Positions 39,242 through 51,458 of a stretch of 64,000 nt of DNA are shown here, piece after piece; within the stretch, counting starts at the first letter, position 1, and every line of letters begins with the position of its first letter. Source of the stretch: Phallus indusiatus (taxonomy: Eukaryota > Basidiomycota > Agaricomycetes > Phallales > Phallaceae); assembly GCA_027605045.1 (NCBI GenBank), contig JAQFWX010000002.1, forward strand, positions 1,798,001 to 1,862,000. Reading direction: 5' to 3'. The translations under genes and the position numbers were made by a program. The notes under the pieces were generated by a model. The model was not told the origin of the DNA. It searched no databases and saw only the letters and a list, made by a program, of their open reading frames with translations.

Positions 39242-42200
39242 TCAAAATTTTGGCCTGTTTTTTTCTTTCTTGCATTCTGTCCAACTTGTACCGTGAACAA
39301 ATTTGTCGAAATTAAGCTTTGTGGGCTTTTCGCAGGCCATGAATGACACGCTCGGATTCCACAGACTGTTCCGCATCTTCTCCGGAACCCAAAATAAGAG
39401 TTCGCCACGGCGGCCCAGAATCCAACCATCCTTATTTGATTTCGTCCAAGGCAAAAAACCTGCCTTATTCCATGCTGTCAGTGCGTAATCCAGTACGTTA
39501 GTGTCTTCAAAGCGCAACCCATAATTTTCAGTTAACCTAACCGAACATGGTGAGTGTAATTCTGATTAGAAAGTTAAACCTATACCCCACGCACATGGCT
39601 CGAAGATGTTCGGGTGTCATGCCGGACCGCGAATCACCTAGTGATTCAAAATAATCTTCGTAAAGACGTGTTATAACTTCCTGCACATCCAGATCCCAAA
39701 TTTTCCCAATTCCATGTTCATCAATCAACAAGAGGTTATTTTTATATAATGCTATTTTGGGAGATCTCCCGGTCCATTGTATTGGGAAAGTTTTGAAAAG
39801 ACACCGCGTGACCAGCGTTTTGGTTTCGATGTCCCAGACATCAACGGATTTTGTTTCCCCCACACCAACCAATACACATATCCGTTTGGATTCATTAGAG
39901 AATTCATACGCCCTGACCCAATCGCCAAAAAGGTGCCCACTCAGTGCAATGCCCTTCTCCAGATCCCAGAGTCGTATTTGTTTCCGGTCTTCGTAGGGTA
40001 TCCAGGCAACATAGCGTTGATTTGGGGAGAATATTGGAAGCTTGTACCCATCGAAAGAAATAATGCTTTCACCTGTCAAGCGGTCTGAGATACGCACTGC
40101 GTATGCTCCAGAACACACGCATACATATGCGTCATTGCAAGAGATGGAGATAAAAAGTATGTGTAAACTCTCTTGCCTAAAGGGTCCTGTTATTAATTTC
40201 TGTGATTCCGAGTTACGTTCCTCGATGAAGACGTCCAAGTTGTCTGTTTCATATCCGACCCAAAAGGTGGTACCGGTTGGAGAGAAAGCAAGAGCGGTAA
40301 TATTGTCTGATATTTCACTGCAGCTAATCAAACTGCGGGTGCGGACATTCCACACTTTAATGTTGTTTCCGTGATCACAGCTGATAAGGCGGTCACCAGT
40401 GATAGAAAATGCGAGGATGCGGAGTTTCTCATTCGATACATCCAAAGTGAACTCCTCTTTTTCATCGACATTCCAAAGTAGAAGACGATCCGCAAGAGCG
40501 TAAGCTATGGTCCAGTGGTTGTCTTCTGGGGAGACTTGAACTGGCAGCCCACCAGCTTCGAAATTGACTTTGAGAATGATCTTTCCCGTACAAGTATCCA
40601 AGATTACAAGGTTCCCGCCTCTTTGACGGTATGTGAATGATTTAAGATCGTCGGCATTCCAGATAAGATGTCTTCCCTTGAGCCAAACTTTGCCGCCATG
40701 ATGAAACGTCCATTCTGAATCTTCAGTATCATCGTTGTCTTCATCCCAGTTATCGCTATCCTGGTCCAGGTCATCCCATGTTAGAACGTGTGTTGCATAA
40801 CCCTCAAAGAAAGCGAATGCTATGTGTTTTGAGTCAGATGATAGCGCGGTTATATGAATGTCGCCGAGCCGGCTGTGGCTCACAAGACGTTGTGAGACTT
40901 CTCCTGTCGATATCTTCCAAATCCAGTGTCTATTTCCTTCAGAATGGAGCAGATCCTCCCCATTTGTGGAAAAGGCAAATCCATCAAATAGAGACAACCA
41001 CCCCGGCTCAAACCGGCTCACCATCGTCCTCGTGTGTATGTCCCAAGCTTCGTAAACATTGACATTGCGAAGGTCGTCGATGCGGGTGATGATGTATTTG
41101 TCACTGAGTGCTTTCGGTTTATGATCGTTGGTGATCGACGGGAAGGGAATAAATGTCTTCTTTTGAGTATCCCAAAGACGCAACGCCCCATGAGATTGAA
41201 AGCTAAAAAAATTCCCGCCTTGGGAGAACAAGAATGTTTTGGGCGTATATCCCGAAATATCTTCGAAGAATTTGACACGAGTCTCTCTTTCATAGAAAGA
41301 CAAGCTCGAACCGTTTCCGAGGGCAATATAACGTCCATCAGGAGAAATAGTGCAATCACGACATTCTCCTGGGGCATGTTCTTCGTTAAAAAACTCGTAT
41401 GAGACATTCTTCATCTCTCCATCCCAAACCAAAATATTGCCATTGTTCTCAAAAGAGCAGTAAACCTGCTCTCCATTCGATGAAAATACCGCATTGCGTA
41501 CGGCAGTCGCTTTCCATTCAGGCTTGGCCTGGCAGAGAATTTCGCCAGTGACATAATCCCACACCCATAAATCTCCATTTGGATAACCAGCTGCGATTTT
41601 TCTGCCTTTGGGTGAGAACGTGAGCACGCTTGGGTGTGCCATTGAAGGATGTCTTTGTGTAACACAGTTTTTGATTTGAGGCCGAAGAACTATAGGTCTG
41701 CCGACATCGATTTTTAGAAGCTGCGGGTACTGGGGAAGAAATTGTTGAGAAATAATTGAACGTGCTGATATGTAAGGAAGCGCGGAAAGGTAAAGATGGG
41801 GCGTGCTTTCTGTCATCATCTTGCCAAACTCGAAAGCAAATTGTGATGCCTCGGCTGCATGAGCAGCTAATCCGGGATCCTTATACTACAAAATATCAAT
41901 AAGCAGGAATCATTACATCCATAGAGAGAAGAGGTATTTGCCTTTGTTTTATTTTTTAAGATCTGCATTCCAGACCGACCATGATCAACCCCTCCCAAAA
42001 GACTAAGAACTTCAAACAGGTACGGTAAATTGTTGCACATCAAATTATTGATTTGTGACAGAAGTTCCTCATCAAGACTCGAGTATTCCAAGTGATACGC
42101 CCAGTAACAACATGCATACGACAAGTACTGTGGAATTGCGTTTGCTAGTCGAGAATCGAGATTCGGTATGTCCCGATTGTATACATGTGAAGTTTCTAGC

Positions 42201-44593
42201 CCGCATATATTGAACCGAAGCATCTCGTTCATGACTCGTAAACATGCTTGTGTAAACAAACATTGCTCTGATGTATTGATGTGATACCGATTTGGAGCCC
42301 CGAGCTTTTGGTCAGAACTCAGGAAAAAGTCGAAAACTGAGGTGTGTATTGGGCGAACTTCGACATCCAAAGCAGGTTGATCGAGACCAATAAATAAGGA
42401 ATTCAGAGACTTTAATACGACTGTGACGTTTTTGCTGTCGCCGGAAATAGGTCCGAAAAAGGCCTGCAAATCCAAGACAGAAAGTGGCCTTCGGGAAACC
42501 ATAATTGCCTGGACACACATTTTCAACAGATCAACATACTCCTTATCTTGACATTCGCGGTGAGCGTCAAGAATCTGATGATACATCTCGTGCACGGAAG
42601 AAGCGGGTCCGGAAAGTATGGCCTTCAGCCGCCGCGCCGCTTTAAATTCGAGTTCTACGATGTAAGCGCAGACAAGTTTAGCCCATATAAAAAGATTTTG
42701 CGACTTCTGGGCCAATAGATAATCCCAATTCCTATCCACTGCATTTAAAATTTCCGCCATGCTAGAAAGCTCCGAAAAGATGAATTGTTGTATGTCGTTT
42801 TGCGTATCATGAGAGTCAATGCTTGCCATATATATGGTACAAACATTTGAATGTAGATGAAATCGTGCGATGTCGTACTCGGGACGGGAAGTTATGATGA
42901 TACGATAATTTTTTGGAAGCTCTGAACTTCTCTCGAAAAGCAAGTTAAGAAGGATCTGACGTTCTGCTTGGTCGCCGGCTTCGTCCAAGGCATCTATGAT
43001 GATAACCACACGTCTCTTCATTTCTACCCCGTTGGAAGGTTTGATAATCATTTCGTTGAGTTGGGTTATAGGATCGAGTGACTTTCTGATTGCAATTTTT
43101 GTAGTAGCTTGTACAAGGTTTCGTCGCCACGAAACATTGTGGTCGGCCAGATCGCGGGAAATAGTGCTAAATAGGAAGTTGATTTTTCCTTTATTACTTC
43201 GGTTGAAGCAGAAAAACGAGCCTAGTCGATCATATAACGTTTTTGCGATCGTGTGAGCAACTGCAGATTTTCCGGTGCCTGTCTGTCCGCTGAGGAGGAG
43301 AACGCGTTCGGAATTATCCTCCTTGTAAACCCATTCAATAATCTTTTTGATCAGCTTCTCGCGGGTCCCAGGTAGGCACATTTTTCTGTGGTCAAGTCCA
43401 ACATTATCGGCATATGGTATATCGTCCAGAAGCTTGAAATCCTCTTACAGTAATAGGAAATAAATACGTACATACATGCGCAGTGGTAACGAGGAGTTGA
43501 AGACTTACCGATATTCGACGTCGCGATTCCTATCTGCAGTATCAAGGAGTCTTCGATAGTTTTAAAAATTTGATCAAATAATTCCTTAAACTTCGAAATC
43601 TGGTTATCGAAACTGGGCCCTTTTATGAAATTTGTAGCTAATGAAGTAAATATCACATGATTTGAAACTACGTATTGGGTAAAAAAGAAAGTAGTTACCG
43701 GCACTATTCTTAGTATATTGCTTGATGAAGTCGACACAATCGCAAGTTGTATCGACGAGAAGTTTCAACTTATCGCTTTGAGTGTCCGTAAGAGTAGACA
43801 ACCGGTCCGCTTCGTTTATATACTTGTAAATGTCCACTAATCGCTGAAATAATTTTTGAACATTGCTGTTCCGAGTAGCGTGCATATGAAGAATCTGGAA
43901 AGCAAATAAATTATTGTGAGAAATTAAAACACACACTCTCACATTCGGAACAATTGACAGAATGCTCCACATTTTCTGGCTGTATGGATGCAACTGTGAG
44001 GGTGTTCCAAGTAAGGAATAATTCGCGAGCTAGAGATAGTGGAGCGCAGACCGAAGAAACACAATCTACAGCTGTCTTCACGAGGTCAAAATAACTAAGA
44101 AATATGGACCAAGAAACCTCTGGGGTTAAATAGATTGTCTCGCTCTGCCGTTTTGCCTCGTCTAGCATATCCTTGAAGCGATCTCCTTTGATTGTAAAAC
44201 TGAGTTGACTCCGCTGCCGCAGGGGAATTTTACAAATTCCTGTTACGGCTTCAGAATTAGAAACGAGAATAGAGATGAGTAATCAAACATGCCGGATGAT
44301 GTTTGCATAGAAAGAAGGTTGAACACAGTATCTGTGTACTCGCCAATCAGATTCTCCAACTCGACCGTTCCTCCTTTTTTCATTCGGATTTTGAAGGTAA
44401 TGGTAGACTCTATGGTTGTATTATAGCTTTTTACATAAATAAACTTCTCAGTTCAGTAGGCGATTTCTAAAGTCTGATCATCTCACAGAATCTGTTCGCT
44501 CCAAACAATCTGGTTAGTCTTGCCATTCCCTACGGCTAACTCCAGCCTTTCGTGGCTGTTACCGATGACCTTGGCGATCTCAATTATAAACAT
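39242..44593 (-). CDS. STAND (NLR-like) protein: C2-like - NACHT - WD40, intact copy (9 exons)
   Basis: Fungal NACHT-WD40 proteins are NLR-like switches; characterised relatives control non-self recognition and regulated cell death. The exons are complement of 44487-44593, 44293-44426, 44052-44239, 43943-43993, 43699-43894, 43509-43637, 41942-43443, 39595-41885 and 39242-39536, in phase, 1630 residues. The N-terminal ~85 residues resemble a C2-type beta domain (WSEQILLYNTTIESTITFKI). A helical region follows, then the NACHT domain with Walker A GQTGTGKS near 322-329, Walker B RVVIIIDALDEAG near 415-425 and a TSRPEYD sensor. About 760 residues of WD40-type repeats (for example PNGDLWVWDYVTGE) and a C-terminal LGRRGELLFWVPE cap complete it. 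Two introns use GC donors. The start is the first in-frame ATG; the right-hand copy has an earlier ATG where this copy has ACA. Confidence 0.85.
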
Positions 44594-45810
44594 TGGTTTG
44601 TGCCAAGGAAAGAAAGCGACTGGAGGGTCTGTCAGTTTGAGATCTGCAAATCGTATTGAGCTTGATGCGTCAGAGGTAAGCGGTTTGGCATCCTACCAGA
44701 AATCGTGTATCGATATTGGTCGAGCCTATCGTGAGATAAATTGATTATCTTGCCAATGCGGGTATCATAAAGTGAATTTACAATGACGATGACATTACAA
44801 CTGGCGTAGTTTGAAGGAAAATGTTTGATTAGCTATAGTGTTGAAAGTGGCCAGGGGGAACCTGGAGGTAAATCTGTGAGGATGCGTGGTTGACGGAACG
44901 ATCTTCGAAAGGCTTCCTACACAGGAACCATTTACGTTTTAGTGCACATGCTTACTTTAATATAAACCATGATTGTACTCAGTACTCGGCGCTCAGCGCC
45001 TGTCGCTCGTTCTTCGGTTCTTCGGGATAAGACAGTACGTATGCCCAAGTCAGAGACGGCGCTGCCGCGATAAAATTCCGGTGCGAATGATAGTATAAAA
45101 GAAGTTGAGACTGGGGCTCGACACTGTTTCTGGCCACTGAAAACCCTTTAAAGCACAGTACAGCCCGTAATACGTATACAGAAGCGTTCACGGATCTTGT
45201 AGCTGCGGGTATATTTCAATGCACTACAATGAAATAGACGTAATTTGAAATACACTCATCAGGAATTTGAACGTGGTATATCGTGACAACTTGGATTGGG
45301 TACCGAAGTTTGACCATGTCATTCAATGGGTTAATATTGTCGTCCGGAGTTTACCGTGACCGCGAGGTAACAGGTGCCATTGACACGTACATCGATTTCG
45401 ATTTCAAACCTTGTTATCCGTATGTACTAGTCCGATATTGTTGTGTTTGAAGCAAGAATGATGTGCGTTTGAGTTCACACGGCCTTCTTTCGAATTATTC
45501 ATCATTGGCGGAGAGGTGTTGAAGTTTTAAACCACGCCATATGAAACGTCACATGTCACAGTCCGAATATTTAACCAAAGGTTGCCATTGCGAAGTACTC
45601 CAAGTCATGATGTCTAACAAACCCTTCTTGAATAAATAATCAAATTTACGAAGTATCCTAATGACAACCCGTTGAGTGGGGGGAGTTTAAGTCTACATAG
45701 CTACATCAGAATAGCCGTAAAAAAAGTCTACTACTAGCTATACAAATAAAACCGAGAGAATAACCCAGCTCTCCGTCCTTTTTATAACCATCACATAAAA
45801 CCTAAAACGT
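44594..45810. other. Spacer between STAND gene start and ferric reductase 3' end
   Basis: About 1.2 kb. In the right arm the equivalent spacer is only about 0.5 kb. The part next to the reductase stop is shared with the right arm. ORFs at 44520-44744 and 44979-45191 are unsupported, and the first is antisense to the STAND 5' end. Confidence 0.45.
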
Positions 45811-48711
45811 TTAGTTCTCAAACTCCTCAGAAGCAAGCGTGATAGCCGGAGCTTTGCCCTCGAGCACAAGCTTAGGCTTGATGTTCTCAGCGACATGCTT
45901 CCTGATGGTAGCAATCAAAGCCGTAGGACCGCAGCAGCACACGAGCATGTTCGAACCAGAGCACAACGAAGCCTCTTCGGCGATGATCTCGTTGATCTTG
46001 GCGCGACCGCTGTGGGCGACTTCAGAGAGGAAAAACATATCATCAGCTTCACGAAGGTCGCTGATGAAACCAGAGCAGGGCGTGGGCATGGGACGATCTG
46101 TACCGGACATGGGGGTAGACATGGAGCGGTGGTGAGAGGAACCGTGTTTCTCCATGGTCGCTTCGTCGTCATTTGCTTGACGGTGGTACGTTGGCGGGGG
46201 TGCTTTGAGTCCACCGGGAACAGTGTTACCAGAAAGCAACATCGATTTGCGTATGTTAGTCTCCGCACGACGCATTTCACCCTCAGTCTGCAATTGACGC
46301 GAGAACTCCCGTTCACCAGGTTTCATCGTGTCGTCTTCTCCTCCGAAGTTAGTCATATCCAAAACGTGTTCTTCATGTCCCAGTTCACCGTACGAATCGA
46401 TGATATCGCTGACTTCACCCAGAGCTTCGACGTCGGTGTCGGTAGAGGCCAGACTGGCTTTGGAAGCGTTACCGGGCAAGCTCGAACCGTATCCGAGAAT
46501 GTTGGCGTGTCCTGGGTGCAAGGTGTCGACGGTGAATCTGTTGGGGTTGATGTTGGCGGGGATGGCGAGACGTTTTCCGGCCTTCTTGGACATGGTGTTG
46601 GTGACGTAGATATCAACCTGAAGAGTCCCTTCAGGGACACGTTCCATGGCACGACGAATTTGAGAGGCAATCCATTGCATGTAAGCTAGATAAGACATTT
46701 AGATCGACAACGGAGAGAGAAGAGACGACGAGAAAAACGTACCGAATTCACGTACAACCCAGACGAATCTGATTCTCTTGATTTGACCAGCTTCCTCACG
46801 TCCACTAAGAGTCAAATCCCGTTTTCCAGCAACACAAGCCGTAACGTGTTCGAGAACACTGGCAGCGTAACTGCATCCAGATCCACCAGCAACAATAACG
46901 ACAGTTGAATACGTAGTCCACCTAACTCTGATTGAGCTACCGAAAGCACCACCAACGTAGGCTCTCAAGAGGACACCTTCGTTGGGTGGGATGAACGCGA
47001 AGTCGGGGGTATCACCACGGCTTTGTTGAGCTTCAAGACGTTCGGCATGTTCATACAGAGCTTTGGTGAATCCGTTTTGGGCACGAATAACGAGGACAAC
47101 GTCCTGTGCGTCTGTTCCGGCTGAACCTTTGTTGCAGGCAGAAGAGATGGTGAACGGATGTGATTGGAAGCGGCTGACGGCAGGGACGGTCAAAAGAACG
47201 TGTTGACCGGGAGCCCAGGAGAAGTATTGTGGGACAACGAGACGGATGCGGACGGTTTTACCGGGAAGAAGAGTGACGTGGGCGTATCCTGGGGGTGGGA
47301 TGTAAGTTCCGCGGTAAGAGTAACCAGGGCGACGACGGGCGCAGGGTCGTTCGTCGCTCTTCTCAAGCGCCAAAGTGGGTGAGTCACTAGCCCAAGAATC
47401 CTTCTTGTGTTTCTCGTCCGAATCGAAAGTTTCAGAAGCAAAGGCGGGGACTTTGAGACGGTGGATGTCCATTGTACCGGCTTGTTCGCTGCGGATGAAG
47501 TCGACGTATCTGAGAGTCATGGGAGCAGTGCGAATGTTGCTGACGATTCCGTTGACCCAGAGGAGTTTGGCGAAACGGAAGATACGCTCGGCACCCCAGA
47601 CGATCAAGGTAACCCAAGACCACCATTGGAGACGGGGGAAGTGCAAGGCAGCAAAGATGAGGATCAAGGGGACGAGAAGGACGTGAGTGAAGTAGAAGAA
47701 TTCGAAGTACCGGGCACGAATGGGCTTGAAGGAAAGAACCATGAGGACGGTGAAGAGGATGAAAGCCTGTGCGAAGAGATTAAGTTATATATCCAGATAA
47801 GATGGGACAAATGGGAGACTTACGACCCAGGCGTAGATGAAGGGGACGTGGTAGAAAATAACGGCCCAGACTTCACGGTGGTCATCGGCACTGATTTTAT
47901 CTTGAGCCAACTGAACACTCCAGAAAACGACGTGGATGGAGGTGATGAAGTAAATCAAGCGACCGGTCCATTTGTGCAAGAAGACGAGTTTGTCGTTCCA
48001 GATTTGAACAAGGTAGGGAGTGGCGAGAAGAGCGAATGGGGGAGCCTTCGTGACGAAGAGGACACACAAGGGGAACAAAGTGAGCGAGGTAATTCCGAGA
48101 CGGGCAGAGGAGGTCCACCAGGACTTTTGGATGGTGTGGTGGAAGACGTTGCCGTCGAGAGTGGAAGTAGCTAGGTTACGCTTTGTGATGAAAGGTTTCG
48201 TGAAGGTGTCTGCTGTGTTGCGGACGATATAGTCGGGACCAACGAAGGACAAAATGATGGAGAAACACCATAAGAAGGTAATGCACAAGAGTTGAGCATT
48301 TGATGGCAAAGAAAACGGTTGACTATGCTTCTTTCCGGCTTTCATGGCCTTCATGAGACTGTGTTTCTTTCTCCAGGTACGACGACGTAAGAGCCATTTG
48401 TTCCAGAGGGAACCGAGATAACCGACACGACCACCAGTTTGGTGGAATACAGCGAAAAGGACGAAGATGACGGCAAAGGTTATCCACATGATGTAAGTAT
48501 AAATATAGCTGGCATAAGGTAATTGGTAGACATGGGCGTAGGACTCGACGACGTCGAAGGTCGTCGGGTTCGCGACTGGCAAATCTGATGGCGCTACCGA
48601 CGCTTGAGGCTGAACAGCAGCTTCAAGTAAGGAAGACCAGTTCCCAGTCAATTGGATCTCTTCGTAAGATGACGAGTTTGCGCTTGGTGTGAGTAGGTAT
48701 GCAGAACCCAT
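45811..48711 (-). CDS. Ferric reductase-type transmembrane oxidoreductase (3 exons)
   Basis: Members move electrons from NADPH through FAD and two hemes across the plasma membrane, usually to reduce Fe(III) or Cu(II) for uptake; NADPH oxidases share the fold. The exons are complement of 47824-48711, 46743-47766 and 45811-46685, giving 928 residues. An N-terminal extracellular segment is followed by several helices. Heme-ligand histidines lie in the ferric-reductase domain (LHKWTGRLIYFITSIHVVFW, then FYFTHVLLVPL and ALHFPRLQW). The FAD-binding HPFTIS motif is at about residue 440. The NADPH-site glycine loop GGSGCSYAASVLEH and the terminal CCCGPTALIATIRKHV follow. A long Ser/Thr-rich insertion separates the last two blocks. 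A fragment of this gene's C-terminus lies at 55800-56081. Regulation by iron is expected for the family, but no GATA-type cluster was verified. Confidence 0.9.
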
Positions 48712-48829
48712 GATTGTAAAAGAATAATAAAAAAAGGATTACTAGCATTGGACAGTAGGTTAGTTTCTGTTGATTGTCAGGTAGGAGATCTTTCACGTAC
48801 AGAAATGATTAAAAAGAAACTAAGGTAAA

Positions 48830-48910
48830 AAAGATGAAGGAAGAAGAAAAGAAAAAAAAAAGAAAAATAGAGAAAGAAAGTGAAGGAAAGCTTGAAGGGA
48901 AAAAAGGGAA
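48830..48910 (-). promoter_or_regulatory. Pyrimidine-rich core promoter tract of the ferric reductase gene
   Basis: On the coding strand this is an almost pure C/T stretch 120-200 bases upstream of the ATG, a common feature of highly expressed filamentous-fungal promoters. It is inferred from composition and position only. Confidence 0.45.
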
Positions 48911-49075
48911 GCTAAAAGAGGTGGTGCATTTATGTGAAATCGCATCGCAACGTAAGTTTGAAATTTTGATTATCTGGGATTCTGATGATTGGGATATCCA
49001 CATCAATATTTAGTCGAGCAGCGCTTGTGGAAGAAGAATATAACCACCAATAATTGATGAGGACTCCATGATGAA

Positions 49076-49492
49076 TTGGCTATTCTTTACACCGGCACGC
49101 TGTCAGGGCGAGGCAGACGGGATAGCGGGTTGGACACCCAATTAAAAAGACTGGAGATATCAATCAAAGATGCATCAGTATACCATCATCATCGCTCTGT
49201 AGGATACGAGACGTTGGAATCATTTTTCTACGTTGCCGTTATGCATTGCATGTGTCATTCTGTATCAACGATGTTGGATACCAACGGCAGCCTGTACAGG
49301 AGGGTAAAATCAGCAACAAAGGAGCTAATGGACAGATATAAAAACCGTGTCTTTTCCGGTCGCGGAAATCTGATGGCGCTCACTATTTGGCGTAATAATC
49401 TGGCAATCCGAAACAGGTTCGGAATGATTCATTTATTGCCTTCCTCCTGGCAACACCGCCAGATGGTGAGTTGGACACTGAGAAGCGACTGA
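49076..49492 (+). pseudogene. Possible remnant of a fungal-type (FunK1-like) protein kinase
   Basis: The open frame has no ATG until well inside. It contains HHHRSVGYETLESFFYVAVM, which resembles the conserved C-lobe segment (RHDLESFFYVLVW) of the large agaricomycete FunK1 kinase family. A GTLSG string upstream fits the activation-segment region weakly. No catalytic loop (HRD/DFG) is visible nearby, so if the match is real this is a decayed C-terminal piece. It could equally be a chance ORF. The similarity is from memory of the family pattern. Confidence 0.25.
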
Positions 49493-50148
49493 GACAACAT
49501 GGAGACTTCGATGAGCTGTACCATGCATCTTCTATCAGTCAAGGAGCAGCGATATATAATGTGTGTGTGTGTGACGTGCTATGTACTCTAAATCCCTGGT
49601 GAGAGTGTGCGTACTACAGGCTGCGCACATTTGACAGTGCTATCAGTGGTGGTGCACAGGATGCTCGATGCTCCGGAAGCTTCGGCGTCTCTGCTCCATC
49701 TGGTCGTCGCCGTTTTGCCGGTGTCAGTTGAGTGTGATTATGTCATCCGCCATCTAACCCTGATTTTCAACCCTTGACGATGATTTCCAACCCTGACTTA
49801 CTTGCACGGGAATTTAAGGGTAAACGTAAGAGTGAGGGATAAAACATCTTCGTTATTTTCTGGAATCCATAGCGGAGGAACAGACTCCACTGCGAAGAGA
49901 CGCGGACTCCCGAGATACAGTGGAAAGGGATCATCGCATTTCCTTGATTTGATGTCACTCGTGTGTTGATGGGCTCAAAATAAGAAAAAAGGGGGGTACG
50001 AAATCGTGTCGGAAACAATAGCAAACAATAAATGAAACTTCTAGCTGTTCAATCGTCAACCAACCGGGTCAACGCTTTGACGTGATCACTTCTGGCCTGT
50101 AATCCAGCGCCGATTTCGTATCCCGCTCCGAACCAAGTTGGAAACTAG
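49493..50148. other. Intergenic, about 0.65 kb
   Basis: This stretch contains a short TG repeat (about 49558-49574) and the upstream region of the cupin gene. No other feature is seen. Confidence 0.4.
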
Positions 50149-50354
50149 CATAAATACCCCCCCTTGCTTCTCGATCCAACCTCTCTTCCAACAACAACTT
50201 TTTTTCTTTCCCCTTCTATCTTATTATTCACTTTAATTTTCCTTTAGTACTTTTCTAACAGTCTCCTCTATAATCTTTACTTTCTACTCCGTTTCTATTA
50301 CTCTATCTCGCATCTTAATACTCATCTCATATCTCAATCTTAATACTCCAAACA
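50149..50354 (+). promoter_or_regulatory. Core promoter and CT-rich leader of the cupin gene
   Basis: CATAAATAC (50149-50157) can act as a TATA element. It is followed by almost 200 bases that are strongly pyrimidine-rich (for example CTTTTTTTCTTTCCCCTTCT at about 50200-50218), ending in CAAACA just before the ATG. This layout is typical of a strongly transcribed fungal gene and suggests that the cupin is highly expressed. Confidence 0.6.
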
Positions 50355-51458
50355 ATGTCTTCCGCTAACGCTACCATCGCTACCTTCGATACCACCGAGA
50401 ACAACCGTAACAACGACGCTGAGATTGCAAAGATCCAAGCCGATGCTACCGACCGTGAACAAGTCGTAGACTTGGTCGCTACCTATGGTGACAATGCATT
50501 CCTGTTCAACTTCACCACCGCTGTCAACAGAACTGGTCCCGGTGGTTTCGCATACTTTGCTCAAGCCGAGACCTGGCCCGCTTTGGACTACAACAACGCT
50601 AAAATTGGTCTCGTCTCCACTGTAGGTCTTCTTCATGACTTGATTTTTCAATGCATACTTAAAGTTCCCGAATAGGTAATGGGTCCCTGCGGTATCAACG
50701 CCATGCACACTCACCGTACCACTGAACTGCAAATCAACGTCGGCCCTGGTCGTATCCGTTCCGACTTCATTGAGACGAACGGTGCCTCTACTGTTACCAA
50801 CATCAAGGTGCCAGGAACTGCTACCATCTTCCCCGAAGGTTCCATCCACATGGAACGTAACCTCGACTGCTTCCCCACCACTTTCTTCTCCGCCTTCCCG
50901 GACAAGGATTTCAGTCGTATTGACATGGCTCAAATTGTCAACTTCGGTGCTGATATCCTTAACGCAACCTTTGCCGGATTGGGCTCGGAAAACCTCAACG
51001 CCACTGGTGTCAATCAAGGTGCCGTTCTTCGTGGTGTTGCCGAGTGTCGTGCTGCATGTGGTCTCTCCGCGGACTACGACTTCAACGAGTTGTACCCCAC
51101 CCTTGGATACTTCACTCCCGACTGGTTCAACATGACGACTTTGTACTCGAGTCTCACCCTCCCCGGTGCTGACTCTGGTAACGCCTCCCCTCCAGGCTCT
51201 GCTCCCGCTGCCTCTTCAGCTGCTCCTGCAGCGAGCTCCTCAGCAGCCGTGGCCCGTCGTCACTTCAAGGACTTCACCGTCGACACTTCTGAAGCCTCCG
51301 GTATCAGCCACGCGTACTTGACTCTCAGTGAAAACCCATTGCAGCCCGTTGTTGTCGGTTTAACATTCACAAGCTTGTTCTTGTTTGTTGCGCTCGTTTT
51401 CTCGCTCTTGGGCTTTGGAAAGAGGAGAAACGTCTCTTTGGGCGAAGACAAATTTTAA
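50355..51458 (+). CDS. Cupin (germin/spherulin-like) protein with C-terminal membrane anchor (2 exons)
   Basis: The exons are 50355-50621 and 50676-51458, giving 349 residues. The cupin-1 motif is clear: GPCGINAMHTHRTTELQINV supplies the HxH...E metal ligands, and TATIFPEGSIHMERNLDC supplies the second motif with its His. Such beta-barrels bind a metal (often Mn) and include oxalate oxidases and storage proteins; activity here is not predictable. After the barrel comes an Ala/Ser/Pro-rich linker (about 275-300) and then one strong transmembrane segment (VVVGLTFTSLFLFVALVFSL) followed by a short basic tail. The N-terminus (MSSANATIATFDTTENNR) is hydrophilic with no signal peptide, unusual for a germin-like protein. 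The codons are dominated by C-ending triplets, in keeping with high expression. Confidence 0.85.

Larger units (their letters stand above)
39242..46100 (-). repeat. Left arm of an inverted segmental duplication
   Basis: The STAND gene and the 3' end of the adjacent ferric reductase gene reappear in opposite orientation at about 55800-61867. Shared non-coding sequence just after the reductase stop (AAAGGACGGAGAG then GGGTTATTCTCT, complement of about 45745-45785, compare 56065-56098) shows the block was duplicated as DNA. The outer limit lies shortly after the STAND stop codon, where similarity fades. Confidence 0.75.

Noticed and set aside
38969..39346. Plus-strand 125-codon ORF near the STAND 3' end
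   Set aside because: Partly antisense to the STAND C-terminal exon, and no family is recognised.
45895..48174. Long plus-strand ORFs (45895-46689 and 47407-48174) opposite the ferric reductase
   Set aside because: They are antisense shadows of a codon-biased gene; the minus-strand frame has clear heme, FAD and NADPH motifs.
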